Source: Cryptomeria japonica (Eukaryota > Streptophyta > Pinopsida > Cupressales > Cupressaceae). Taken from it: DNA of 64,000 nucleotides. The translations under genes and the position numbers were made by a program. Of the stretch, positions 25,209-36,483 are shown piece by piece. Every line of letters begins with the position of its first letter. Positions within the stretch are counted from its first letter, which is position 1. The notes beneath the pieces were generated by a model. The model was not told where the DNA came from. It searched no databases and worked only from the letters and a program-made list of their open reading frames with translations. The DNA lies in NCBI RefSeq assembly GCF_030272615.1, contig NC_081410.1, forward strand, positions 572,023,241-572,087,240. Reading direction: 5' to 3'.

Positions 25209-25639
25209 TGTTGGTGTAAATAAACATTCATTATGGATATTATTACACTTTAGTTAAGTTAATTTAGGATAATGCATCTCTTTGTAGTTTGGATTTGAGA
25301 CACTTAGGGAAGTGTGCACATAGGGATATAGCTTGTAGGAGGAATTCCACCTTTTGTGATCTTATTTTGCTGTTACACTCCACATTCGGTGGGTCATCCA
25401 CCTCTTGTGGAATATTATATTATTTCTCCTACCTACCCTTGTTTATCATTGAGCAACATGTCATGATTGTGTGCTCGTACATCCATATGGCCTTGCCTAT
25501 ATAAGCAGGTCTATATTCATTTTATTGGTGAATCCAGTTGATCATTTGCATATTGATAAGAATATAGTTTGTTCTTGTCATTCTATTGTCTCTTTTTTTA
25601 TGCTTTTCATTGTGCCCTTGATCTTGGCAAAATATCACA
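25209..25639 (+). repeat. Element D 3' LTR
   Basis: A 431-bp LTR, TGTTGGTGTAAA...ATCACA, preceded by an AAGGGGGG tract. TATA box TATATAAG at 25498-25505. Differs from the 5' copy by scattered substitutions and small indels. Confidence 0.9.
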
Positions 25640-25644
25640 GGAAC

Positions 25645-28095
25645 TAGCCCACTTGAACTAGAATCACATTCAGTTGACTTGGGCTTAATCGAGGACAATC
25701 GAGAGGTTATTTAGATGAGAGTATCGTTCTAGACATTGAACTACATATCAAAAAATTTGACATCTCTATCATGACCCTTAATACACTCAAAACATCTCAA
25801 CCTGAGGACCCCTTACCTCTGATCCATCCTGAACTCATGGACTAGGAAATTGAAAGACATACCACCATTGATACCTTTCCTAATGACCATGTCATATCCT
25901 TATATCTTAACAAACCCTCAACAACTTCCACCAGGGATTTTGCTAATGTATCTTCTAGTCAAGTGGGTACCAAATCTCCTAGTCGCAAAAATAAAAATAA
26001 AGAAAACAATAGCAGGTCTACTGCTGAAAACCATTTATTGGCAGTATTAGATCGCAAAAAAGTAAAAAGAAAGGATGCATATAATGGTGAAAAACTCCTT
26101 GAGGTGCTAGAAGATGGGATATTTGACACCTTACCTTAATACTATCAAGAGAGGTCATCTATCCTGATAGAACCAATAGAGGTAGTTACCATTGGCATAA
26201 TTGATCTACATCTAACAATCTCTCTTTTAGAGCACAAAGTGCAAAAATATTTGGAACTCTTCAAAAGGAGGGAAATCAAAAGATGGTCATATGCAAACAT
26301 TCCAGGGTTATATCCATATCTTATAATACATCACCCGAATATTAGTCCAGGAGGAGGCATAAATAATGAAACACAACATAGATCAAGAGCAAGCATTCTA
26401 TTCATCATGCCACAAAGTCATACAATTCCAAAGGCATATAAATTGAGTTTTCCTTGCACCAATATCACAACAGAATATGAAGCTTTGGTCACAGGAATCA
26501 AAATGGCTATAAAATGAAATATTACACAACTTCAGGTCTTTGGAGACTCTCAACTCATCATCAAACAAATTAATGATGATTATCAAACAAAGGATGAAAA
26601 ACTAATGCCTTATAAGAAGATGATTGATGATGTCAAGAAATAATTTGTCAAAATAAATTTTCAGCAGATTCCGAGGAATGACAACAAAGCAACAGATGCC
26701 ATGGAAACACTTGCTTCTCTATTGCAGACAAAGGAAAATCAAGAGCGTTATGAATTCCTGGTGGAAGAGTTGTTTTACCCTTCTCATAATTGTCTTGATT
26801 CCCAAACTATCTGTCACCTTGTTGCACATGATTCCTCCCGCTATGGCCAAACTTATATATACTTGAAAGATAATATCCTCCCTCTTGACTTGTCAAATAT
26901 CCAAAAGAAAAAAATTATTCTCCAATCTTCCCATTATATTATTGTCGCAAATACCCTTTTTAAACGAGGTTTGGATGGTACTCTCTTAAGATGTCTCAAG
27001 CAAAAAGTATCCAAGAAGGCCTTAAATGAATTCCATAACGGAATTTGTGGCACTCATTCAAGTGGTCTTACCCTTTTGAAAAAACTCATATGCTTGGGCT
27101 ATTATTGGCCAGCTATGGAATGAGATTCTTTTTAGATAGAAAAAACATGCAAACAATGTCAGATCCATGGAAATTTGATTCATGCACCAGCACAAGAACT
27201 TCATGATTTGGAAACATCTTGGCCTTTCTACCAATGGGGTCTTGATCTAGTAGGAAAGATACATCCTCCTTCATCCAATGGTCACAAATTCATCCTTATC
27301 ACTACAAAATATTTCACAAAGTGGATTGAGGCAGTACCTCTCATCAATATCACAGGAAAACAAATTGTTTCATTTATCTTGAACTACATCATATGTCGCT
27401 ATGGCATACCCATGACCATTATCAGTGATAATGGGCAACCGTTCAAGAACTAGGATGTACAAGAGCTATGTGAGAAATTTAAGATCAAACACAAACTTTC
27501 CACACCCTACTATCCCCAAGAGAATGGGAAAGCAGAATAATCAAACAAAACTATTCTGAAAATCCTCAAAAAGATAGTGAATGATGCTGGCAGAGATTGG
27601 CATATTCAATTGAACCCTGATCTATGGGCCTACCATACCAGTATCCGCACACCAACAGGCGCCACACCTTTCTCTCTTGTCTATGGATTAGAAACAATAC
27701 TACCAATAGAAGTAGAGATACCTTCTCTACAAGTATCATTAAAAGGCCTTATCCCAGATGAAGAACAACGAGTATCTAGATTGCAAGAGTTAGAATTGAT
27801 CCATGAACAAAGACAAAATGCCTTTGATTATTTAAAGGTATATCAATAAAGAATGTGCTAAAGTTATAATCACAAGGTCAAACCGAAAGCATTTTACGTT
27901 GGAGAACTAGTACTAAAGAAAAATTCATGCAACCAGGCAGATCGGGAAAAGAAAGAGAAGTTTGAACCAAATTGGTTGGGTCCGTTTGTGGTCATAGCAG
28001 TCTTTGGGTTAGAAGAATATCAACTATCAACACAGGATAGGGACCAGCTTGAGGAACCCATCAATAGCATGCATCTGAAGAATTTTTATGTCTAA
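25645..28095 (+). pseudogene. Element A pol remnant: extra RNase H and integrase, no reverse transcriptase
   Basis: Continues A's coding region after element D. The first part (25645-26230) has many stops and no reverse transcriptase motif. From about 26240 to 26650 comes an RNase H-like domain of the kind called archaeal-type in Tat elements (TTEYEALVTGIKMAI, LQVFGDSQLIIKQIN). Then an integrase zinc finger (H near 27032, H near 27053, CKQC near 27150) and the core: GLDLVGKI, ISDNGQPF and PQENGKAE supply D, D and E. The C-terminus runs to HLKNFYV* at about 28095. Stops fall at 26515, 26641, 27121, 27451 and 27538. Reverse transcriptase and the usual RNase H were probably deleted, since D's TSD leaves no room for them. 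Confidence 0.82.
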
Positions 28096-29841
28096 TAAAA
28101 CAAAAATAAATAAATAATAAAAAAGCAGAAAAATCCAAAAAAGTGAAAAAGCAGAAAATACAAAAAACAACGAAAACAAAGAAAAAAATCAAATATGAGA
28201 AAAAGGGCAATAAAAATAGATGGTGAAAATCTGGCAACAGACACTATCTGTTAGCTAGCTCTTCCATCTATTAGTTCATGCATCCTTCCTCTTGCATTCA
28301 TTTCCATCACCGCTATTCATATCCATAATAAAGCCTTTGTACATACATAGGAATTGCAAGTGATTTCTCACTATGGTTTGGATAATTGGGTATATCATAA
28401 TGAATTGGTTTCTAGGCTTGGGGTGAAATCCTACACCTAGCTCGGGGTAAATTTTTTTATTGTTTTGAACTTAATCCAACAGGTATAACAACAATTAGGC
28501 AACTCTTGTCAAGCAAAAAATGAGACACATCCAATGTTGAACACAAGATCAAATTGTCAACCATTAACTATCAACTATCAGTCTACACATGACAAATACT
28601 TATCAATGGATGATATCTTTTGACTAAGGATTTTAACACTTTCACAATAATGGTTCAACTATTTTATGTTGATTTTCACTATCATGATTTCTTAGTGACT
28701 CTAGGATGTCTTTGACTAGAGGAACAAGGAAGGAACATGATATTTTTCTTGTTTGTTATCTGTAAATTAATCATTAATATGTGCAAATTTGTCTCAAGAC
28801 ATGATCATCAGAGTATCACTTAAGAAATTTCCGATTTTCATATAGAAATGGTTAATACTACCTATTTTTATGCAGCCAACACTCGGGTCATCTTGGTTCA
28901 ATTATACCTCTATGATTCTGCTAACTTGCAATATCAAAATCCAAGAGAGTAGTTCTCAGGTCATCATGGTTTAATTATACCACCGATATTTGCACTCACT
29001 TCCCACATTTTAAAAATCTCAATGATGACAAAACACAATAATCTGGTGACTGGTCTGATTGTTGCATTGCATTTGCATTTAGCTTGCATTTCATTCTTGC
29101 ATCGGATCCCAAAAAGCTCATCATATCCAAGGCCCAATCTATCACAAGAATCATCAATGCATCATCCTAGGTGTATAAACAATCAAATTGATGTCTCCTC
29201 TCTCTCCAGATGTTGTCGACCCAAAGCGACTCTTATGCTATTCCCCCGAATGTACCAACATTAGCATATCTGAATCTTCTTGCAACATGATATCAACAAA
29301 ATGTCAGTTTTGTATCCAATCAATCTTATTAATTATATCAATCCATCTCTTCTGATCCATTCTATCATGTCTTATACAGGATGTATCTTTCCTAGAACCA
29401 GAGACATTTTGATCAAGTCTTATATAGGATATATCATTCCTCAAACCAAACGCTTTGATCATCTTTGTCTTATACAGGACGTGTCATTACTAAAACCAAA
29501 CTGGATCTCAATCTCATCAATCTAATCAATCTTTTCAATTCAATCAATCTTTATCAAACCTCACATCGAGAACCACATCACAGTGATTGAAGAAATCACA
29601 CTTTCATCAATCAACGTTGCAGAAATCAATCATTTCTAATTGGGAAATCAATTTCGCAAAGCTTCAAACACTCCAAAGGTTAATTATCTCAATTGATCTC
29701 CTGAGGGGGCATCATCGTATTACAATTTATTAATCAATGTCTGGGGCATCCTATCAAACCAATATCACATCACCATCATCAAAAATGAGATTATTCTTTG
29801 AATCAACGCATCATCACACCTTGCTTCAAAGAGGGGCAAAA
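28096..29841 (+). other. Element A 3' non-coding region and polypurine tract
   Basis: No supported ORF. It starts very A-rich (28096-28210) and later has repeats of tataCAGGA / atcATTCCT phrases near 29370-29490. It ends with the purine tract AGAGGGGCAAAA directly before the LTR at 29842. Confidence 0.6.
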
Positions 29842-29863
29842 TGTATACACCTAAAAATGGTAT
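29842..29863 (+). repeat. Element A 3' LTR, first 22 bp (split by element B)
   Basis: It starts TGTATACACCTAAAAATGG and is cut after GGTAT, which is repeated at 37671-37675 after element B. Confidence 0.9.
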
Positions 29864-31113
29864 TGTAGCGTCCTAAAATTGCGACACTTGCAATTTCGAC
29901 TGCATTTGGGTCTTCATGATGGCGGCGCAATGTTGAACCTGAATGGAGACCCCGAAACTTGTTTACGACACCAAAAACTGCATTTTTCAGCACCCTGGCC
30001 TGATTCTCCTTGCACCCTGCTGTCCCGGGAGGTGGGACCATGGCGCCCAGTGCCTTGGTCCTTCAGGACTAGGGCGCCCAGCGCCCTGGTCCCCCAGGAC
30101 CATGGCGCCCAGCGCCCTGGTCCCTGGCCCTATTTTGGGCCCGGTCTCTTTTGGGCATCGCATCTTTAAGTTTGCAAATTGGAAAATATTGTTTCTAGGT
30201 CGGCCTAAGGTCAGAAAAATCAGTCTATCAGCCCTAATTGACAAGTATATAAACTACTTTTCCTCTCCTAGAAAGGGAGGAAGGAAATAAGTAAGAGCAA
30301 GAGGCGGAAGCGATATTCAAACATTCAAACATTCAAGCATTCAAGCATTCCTTCAAGCAATTGAGAATTCTAAGTCTCCATTCAAGGCTAGGTGTTGCAT
30401 TCAAGACAAGGATTCAACCATTGAAGAGGAGATCACTTACAACATACAAAATACAACATTCATTACACCTTCGCATGTAAGAATACAAACATTCTTACAA
30501 CAAGGTATCAGTACTTGTTTACATTACAAACATTTACATTTACAGCATTCTCATTTCTTGGTTAATTCCAAAATCGGGGTTTGACCTAAAGGCAAACCCC
30601 TAATCCCTAGCCCCCCAATCGTCCTCTCTTTTCTGTGTGTAGGTTGCAGGTACACGGCTGTAATTGAAGATCTGGAACCCTTGTGCAGAGACGAACAGAT
30701 CCCCCTTCGTTTCGCGGATTTTTCGGAGGACCGTGTGCACGCCGGGCGCCATTGTCCCGTCAAATTTTGCTCAAATTTGCAGAACAACATCATCTCGACA
30801 TTTTACTGCTAATTCCAGGTCCGCAGCTTCATCCCGTATCCCTATCTCTGTTTATAAGCGAATCTTTCTTACTTTACATGTACTCCTAGTTCAATCTTTC
30901 TATCTACATTCTTTACAAAAGAGGGTATCCTTGATGTCTCAACCCTTGAAACTCATTTAGAATCCAGTCTTGCATTGTGTGGGATTGGATCTTGTGGGTT
31001 TCAACCCCTCTTTTGAATGTAAAGTCCCTCCTAAGTGAAAACCGTCAATCCTAGGGACCCCCTTTCTCCTTGGAGTGGGGGAGAACACCTAGGGTTCGAT
31101 TTTCCGCTTTACA
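29864..31113 (+). repeat. Element B 5' LTR
   Basis: 1250 bp. It holds three GC-rich hairpin repeats (30034-30124), a TATA box (TATATAAA, 30246-30253) and one weaker copy of the palindromic module (30713-30783). Short frames within it, such as 30664-30960, repeat in the 3' LTR and are not genes. Confidence 0.92.
30034..30124 (+). repeat. GC-rich hairpin minisatellite, three copies
   Basis: Three units of about 30 bp built on GGACCATGGCGCCCAGCGCC-like sequence. The best unit can pair GGACCAGGGCGC-like arms across a CCA loop. The 3' LTR has a single unit (36653-36681). Confidence 0.85.
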
Positions 31114-31488
31114 TTTTGGTGAACCTGACGTGAACATCCTAATTCTAATTATTCATGGTTAGATCTAAAAAATTTTCTTCCTTAATTACATTTCCATGTT
31201 TGATCTTTTGCAAATTTTAGAGGTTAATTGCACAAAACCCTAAATTTTCTTTTTAATAATTGAGCTTGCGAAATGTTTAATTGTTAATGCTTGTTTTAGA
31301 TCTACCCTTCTACTACAAATTGTCAAATCATATCTGTGCTTTAATTTTGAAAATTAAGTGGTTAAGTGTCAAAACCCTAATTTTTAAAACCCTCTTGATT
31401 CAGCCTTTGACTGATGATTTCACTTATCAAAACACCTCCAAATCGGCTGTAACTTTGGATTCCGCAACAAAATCATAATATCTCTCAT

Positions 31489-31570
31489 CCCTGAAAATTT
31501 GGAAAAAAGTTGCGAGGACCATGTGCACCCCGAGCGCCATTGTCCCCGACATTTTTTCCAAAATTTCAGG
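31489..31570. repeat. Palindromic module, leader copy 1
   Basis: Arms CCTGAAAATTTGGAAAAAAG and CATTTTTTCCAAAATTTCAGG-like pair across a GC-rich centre with GAGGACCATG and CATTGTCCCC. By eye about 30 of 37 positions pair. Related copies occur at 32108-32190, 50745-50826 and 57277-57359. Confidence 0.8.
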
Positions 31571-32107
31571 AGTTAGATCTTACTGTATTTTTCTGCTAAA
31601 ATCTAGAATTTTGGCTGATTTCATTAATTCTTACACTTTCAAAATTACAGTCAAAGCTGGTCTAGTGATTGCTTGGATTGAGGCTACTAATCATTCAAAA
31701 ATTGTTGAAATTAAAATTCATGTCAAAATTGTGCTTCTTACTATCCTAAATCTGAAAAGTGTGTTGGCATTCATTCGAAATTTCAGTGCTTTATTCAAAT
31801 TTTTGCAATTTGTGACTTTTGAAATTAAATGTTTAATTGCAACAACCTTGATTTCCACTTTCAAAATTGAATTTTGTGTGAAATTAAGTCAATTCTTAAT
31901 TTTCAAAACCGGCATTGCTTTTAGTATTCCCTCTAAAATCATAAAATTCAAAATTTTAGTTTCCCTCTCTTTTTCAAAATTCAAATTTTGCATTTTTCAA
32001 CAATCTTGGTAGGGTTCAATTTTGAGATTGCAACTTTAATTTGGCCTATCTACAGATCGTAAAATCACTCAATTTTTTTAGGTTAGCTTTAAAATCATAA
32101 CTTTCAT

Positions 32108-32190
32108 CCCTGAAAATTTCGAAAAAAGTTGCGAGGACCGTGTGCGCTCCGTTCGCCACGATCCCGGACATTTTTTTCCGAAAGTTCGGG
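32108..32190. repeat. Palindromic module, leader copy 2
   Basis: Same design as copy 1. The inner arms here read GGACCGTG and CACGATCC, so the A-T pair of other copies is replaced by a G-C pair on both arms. Confidence 0.8.
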
Positions 32191-32382
32191 AGATTGTCCT
32201 GATTGTATTTAACAGCTTAAATCTAGGAGATTGGCTGATTTTATTGAAATTTGCTTCCTCTAAATTCAAAATTTTCTCTCTCTCCCTAGTGTCTGAGTTT
32301 TACAACAATAAGCCCTACTTACACTATTCCCGTTAGACGAAGCCTTAGAATTAAGTCTTTCCAAGGTTTAATTACCGAGGAG

Positions 32383-35300
32383 ATGGAACCTAATTTGAAT
32401 GGCCTTTTTAACGAGGACACGGGTAATTCCTCTAATCCTCCTAATGATGAAGAAGCTCTCCATGAGGTTTCTGAAGAACAACTTTCAAAATTGGATAACC
32501 AATTTGATGATTTTCAACAATGGATGTCTCAAGAATACCCCGATAGTCAAGCTCTTCCCTTAATTGAGGGTCTAAAACGTATGGTTCAAAATGATAAGAA
32601 TGGAATTGATATTTTGCATAGTATTGCACACATTGTGGATTCAAATGTGATGCCTATGAAGAGTTGTGCCAAAACTTTGGGTTATACACAACCTCCTACT
32701 CAAGTCAATCATTCTATTCCTTTGACAACTTCTATTGCTAGTATACCTACTTTTACATCAAACATAATGACTACTTCAATACAAGACATTCCTCCTATGA
32801 TCACCAGTCATGGGGGAAATCCTTCTTCAATTAACCCTCTTCCTTCATTTAATCCGACTTCTTCATTCATTCCTTCAGTAAGTGTTCCTATTACATCTCC
32901 ACAAATGAACCTGGCGCAAGGGGGCAATTCGTTTAACCATTCCATTCCTCCTTGTAGTGTTCCTCCTTTCCAATCATCTCCTATGACTAACTATCATAGT
33001 GTCCCGCCACCTTACTCTCAATCAATACCTTCTTTCAATAACATAATACCTCCAACACAATCTAACACATCTAATATGAACTCTTCGACTGAAGTGACCA
33101 TTAACAATCTTGCACAAACTGTCTCTTCTTTACAGCAACAAATTGCCTCTATGAATCAATCTAAGTTTAGTGTGCCCACATTTGATGTTGCGAGCCCACT
33201 TTCTCTTGACATTGTTCGAGCTATTCCCCCTAAGCATGTTGAACTCCCACAGTTGGAGCTTTACAATGGTAAAGGTGATCCTCTAACACATGTTAAGACT
33301 TTTCAAACAATATGTACCGATTTTGCTCATGACCAAAGGTTGCTTGCAAAACTGTTTACTAGAACATTAAGAGACAAGGATCTACAATGGTATTGCTCGT
33401 TGCCTTCCTATTCTATTACTTCTTTCCAACAACTTGCAAATGCTTTTATTCAACAATTTCAAAACAATATAAGTCCTAAAGTTACTTTGATTGATTTAAT
33501 GCATTGTAAACAAGGTGTTAAAGAAAAAGTGACTGATTTCATTGGTAGATATAAGCAGTTGTATGCTCAAATTTCTTTTCCAGTGCCTGACAATGATATT
33601 CAAAGAATCTTTATTTCTAATTTACAAAAAGATATTAGAGAAAAACTTCTGTTTTCTGAGTTTACTTCTTTCCCACAGTTGTGTGCAACTCTTCACAATT
33701 ATCAACTAACTGTGAGTCAAATGGAACAAGAAAATCCTATGGCTCCGAGTGATAAGGGTGATAGTAGTCAACAAGCATTTGGGAAGTTTAAACCGAATAG
33801 AGAGTCCATTAAATTCAATGAAAACATCATCAACAACAATGTGAATGCAGCATCAGGTGTGCCTCCTATTTCTAAGTTTTTCAAGAAAGAAAGAAAGTTT
33901 ACTCCTTTGAATGAATCATTGCATAGTATTATGAATAAATTATTGGAACAAAATGTGCTTACTCTCCCTCCTATAAGGAAAATAGATCCTACAAAGATTA
34001 ATTCACCCTATTTTGATAACAAATCCTTTTGTCAATTTCATCGTCAACCTGGGCATGATACTGAAAAATGTTTTGCTTTAAAGGGTAAAATTCAAGATTT
34101 GATTGATAATAATACTATCTCTGTTTCTGGTGTGAATGATAAAGGCAATACATCTATAGCTCCTCCTAACCAAAATCTCAAGATTTTTATTGATCCATTA
34201 CCTTCTCATACCTCTAATGCGATTGATACTAATGATTCCTCTATCTCACCTTATGATCTTGTGTCTATGACTCCGAATGTGATTAACTTTGTAGAGCAGC
34301 AAAAAATCCCTAAAGAACCTTCCATCACCTTTGATTCTAGTGAAACCATCAGAGCACCTGATGGTCCTTTATATATAGTTGCAAAAGTCAAGAATACACC
34401 TTGCCATGGAGTGCTTATTGATCCTTCTTGCATGGTTAATATCATTACTGAAGAATTTCTTTTTACTTTGCAATTGAATCAAGTGATCTATGACGAAACA
34501 AATGTGGTTGTGAAATTATTTGATGCATTTTCTTCTCCTGCAATTGGTTCTATTACATTACCTATTGAGGTCCATAATAAATCCCTTGATGTAATCTTTG
34601 CTATTATTCCATCGTCCGAACAATTTCGTGTGAAGCTAGGCTATCCTTGGCTATCTTCCATGAAAGCTATTGCTTCTCCTATGCAAAAGTGTTTGAAATT
34701 TCCCCATAATGGTGAAGTTGTTACTGTCAATCATAGTCTCTTTAAACCAGCTGAAAGAACTTCTAGCGTTCCTATTGATTATTTCTGGCCTAAACAATTC
34801 CAATCTCTTCCACCGCGAAGCGATCATCTTTTCAAATCTTATCAAAAGTGGAAAAAAGATATGATCCTATCTCTAAGTGAACCTAGAACACCCAAGCTTG
34901 ATATTCCTATCATTCTTGAGAAGGAAGTTCTTCCTTTGAAAGATAAAACTAATGTCTTTCCTCAAGAAGATTCCCAACCCATCCCTATGGATGTGACTAT
35001 GTCTATGCCTAATAAACTTTCTAAAGGTAGACCTATACCTCCTCGTCATGATGGACTTGGTCTCCTTCCTAAACCAAATATTCTTCCTTTATATGGAGTA
35101 GTTCCTCCTCCTTCCTCTTATAGAGAGAAGAGACCTTCCTCTTCTCCTATTATCCAACCTAAGAGATCACAACCTAAACACCCAAGTGATAAGGATGAGA
35201 ACATTCCTCCTCCTCAATCTTCTCAACTTCCTACTAAGACTAGACGAAATCGTTCTGCATGTGAACGCCGACGAAAGCATCATCTTAGAGCTCAGGCAGC

Positions 35301-35424
35301 TGCTTCTCAAACTTTGCAATCCCCAAAAACACCTTCAGCTAGCATTATTCCATTTTCTCCTCAGCCAGAAATTGAGCCAAAATCTCCTAAACATAAGATG
35401 CATGATGGTCTTGATCCTGTGTGA
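32383..35424 (+). CDS. Element B Gag with protease-like domain (1013 residues)
   Basis: Open from ATG 32383 (MEPNLNGLFNEDTGN). An acidic N-terminus and a long Ser/Pro/Thr/Asn-rich linker (about residues 90-270) precede a Gypsy-type gag domain at about 290-440 (LPQLELYNGKGDPLTHVKTF, LQWYCSLPSYSITSFQQLAN). A zinc-knuckle variant CQFHRQPGHDTEKC lies near 549-562, with His in the second position, as usual in plant Gypsy gag. A retropepsin-like fold follows at about 675-790 (HGVLIDPSCMVNI, GYPWLSSMKAIAS), but its active-site triad is DPS, so it is probably not catalytic. A Pro-rich, basic C-terminus ends the ORF. After the TGA at 35422 the same frame stays open for 104 more codons to a TAG at 35737. 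Presumed role: particle protein for a partner element. Confidence 0.88.
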   Translation: MEPNLNGLFNEDTGNSSNPPNDEEALHEVSEEQLSKLDNQFDDFQQWMSQEYPDSQALPLIEGLKRMVQNDKNGIDILHSIAHIVDSNVMPMKSCAKTLGYTQPPTQVNHSIPLTTSIASIPTFTSNIMTTSIQDIPPMITSHGGNPSSINPLPSFNPTSSFIPSVSVPITSPQMNLAQGGNSFNHSIPPCSVPPFQSSPMTNYHSVPPPYSQSIPSFNNIIPPTQSNTSNMNSSTEVTINNLAQTVSSLQQQIASMNQSKFSVPTFDVASPLSLDIVRAIPPKHVELPQLELYNGKGDPLTHVKTFQTICTDFAHDQRLLAKLFTRTLRDKDLQWYCSLPSYSITSFQQLANAFIQQFQNNISPKVTLIDLMHCKQGVKEKVTDFIGRYKQLYAQISFPVPDNDIQRIFISNLQKDIREKLLFSEFTSFPQLCATLHNYQLTVSQMEQENPMAPSDKGDSSQQAFGKFKPNRESIKFNENIINNNVNAASGVPPISKFFKKERKFTPLNESLHSIMNKLLEQNVLTLPPIRKIDPTKINSPYFDNKSFCQFHRQPGHDTEKCFALKGKIQDLIDNNTISVSGVNDKGNTSIAPPNQNLKIFIDPLPSHTSNAIDTNDSSISPYDLVSMTPNVINFVEQQKIPKEPSITFDSSETIRAPDGPLYIVAKVKNTPCHGVLIDPSCMVNIITEEFLFTLQLNQVIYDETNVVVKLFDAFSSPAIGSITLPIEVHNKSLDVIFAIIPSSEQFRVKLGYPWLSSMKAIASPMQKCLKFPHNGEVVTVNHSLFKPAERTSSVPIDYFWPKQFQSLPPRSDHLFKSYQKWKKDMILSLSEPRTPKLDIPIILEKEVLPLKDKTNVFPQEDSQPIPMDVTMSMPNKLSKGRPIPPRHDGLGLLPKPNILPLYGVVPPPSSYREKRPSSSPIIQPKRSQPKHPSDKDENIPPPQSSQLPTKTRRNRSACERRRKHHLRAQAAASQTLQSPKTPSASIIPFSPQPEIEPKSPKHKMHDGLDPV

Positions 35425-35739
35425 GTTAAAGATCCTATTTTTATAAATCTTGATGATGATATAGATGAAAATGTTATTCATGATGAAAATGTTACTTCTT
35501 TTCATTCTGATAGTGAATATGAATATGTTGATGTTGATAACCATTTATCTAACGAATTTTCTAAAGCACTTATCCTAGCTCCTAGACAAGAACAACGTGG
35601 CTTGGAACATGAACATAGCCCTTGTTTGGATCTTGTGATAGCTCCATCTGCTGTGTTGGATGTTCCTCCTCTAGCGTGTTCCCTTCCTTCCCAAAACATT
35701 GATCAGCAAGATCGGGGGGTAGATGACGTGCTAGACTAG
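35425..35739 (+). pseudogene. In-frame extension of the element B ORF after a UGA
   Basis: 104 codons in the same frame as the upstream ORF, acidic at first (NLDDDIDENVIHDEN), ending at TAG 35737-35739. The TGA at 35422-35424 may be a single mutation (for example of CGA or TGG) or, less likely, a readthrough site. Confidence 0.6.
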
Positions 35740-36483
35740 TTCATTAGCATAGCAGACTCTTTCCTCCTCTCTTTTGTTACTTCTTCTATGTCTTATTCTC
35801 ATTCTTCTATTTGTTGTCCTTAGTGTTGTCTACTTGAGGATGATGCAAAGCATTGAGATCTCTTTTGGTCTCTCTCATGTTGACTTAAAAGACACATGTG
35901 TTCCCTTCTTCTAGGTGACCTTCCTTGATTGGGGAATGAAGAACAATTATGCATACATACATATGATATACATGAATGATCATACAGCATACTGACCCCA
36001 AGGAAAGCGAAGTCACCTCGTGCTCTGTGTTTTGTGTCTATTATCCTTGGGCTTATCTCACACTTGGGGGCTAAATCCTTGTGATAACGTGCTCCTTTCC
36101 TTCTCATTTCCTATATGTATCACTACCTTAAAGCAATCACCCCCGATGAGGCGTGTGCGATCGCTTTAACGTAGGGGGGCATACACCCCGTTCATATCTC
36201 TTCAAGATACTTGAAAATTTCTTGACAAATTTAGCTTTGCCTTGAAAATTTTTGATATCTTTCTTGCATGACTCATAGTGAGGGAACCTTACTACTGATA
36301 GTCATGGTTCTCCCTCGCGATCTTCCCTTTTACTTTGTCAATCGAAGTCGTAAGATCCTTAGTCCACTGGGGGCTTGGTGTATCTTGCCTTCTTGACATG
36401 GTGAAAGTCTTTCAATGTTGTTTCCTTGTACTTTACCAGAAGTATGGGCGTACGCTTATACTCCCACTAAAGTGGGGGCTAAA
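35740..36483 (+). other. Element B 3' non-coding region and polypurine tract
   Basis: No supported ORF. It ends with AAAGTGGGGGCTAAA abutting the LTR at 36484. The same tract is used by element C (51166-51180, minus strand). Confidence 0.75.

Larger units (their letters stand above)
12340..25639 (+). mobile_element. Element D: Copia LTR retrotransposon (contains element E)
   Basis: LTRs lie at 12340-12783 and 25209-25639. The primer-binding site TGGTATCAGAGC directly follows the 5' LTR, and an AAGGGGGG purine tract precedes the 3' LTR. The TSD is GAAAC (12335-12339) against GGAAC (25640-25644), one mismatch. The internal order is gag, gag-pre-integrase, integrase, reverse transcriptase, RNase H, which is Copia order. 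Without E it is about 5.6 kb. Many stops make it inactive. Confidence 0.9.
31114..32382 (+). other. Element B primer-binding site and leader
   Basis: The primer-binding site TTTTGGTGAACCTGACGTGA starts at 31114, identical to that of element C. The leader is AT-rich, with long stretches of AAAATT-type words and no supported ORF. Two ~82-bp imperfect palindromes lie at 31489-31570 and 32108-32190. Confidence 0.75.

Noticed and set aside
30551-30960. Open frames of 68-98 residues within the element B LTR, repeated at 37108-37517
   Set aside because: They lie wholly in both LTR copies on both strands, overlap each other and show no protein motif.
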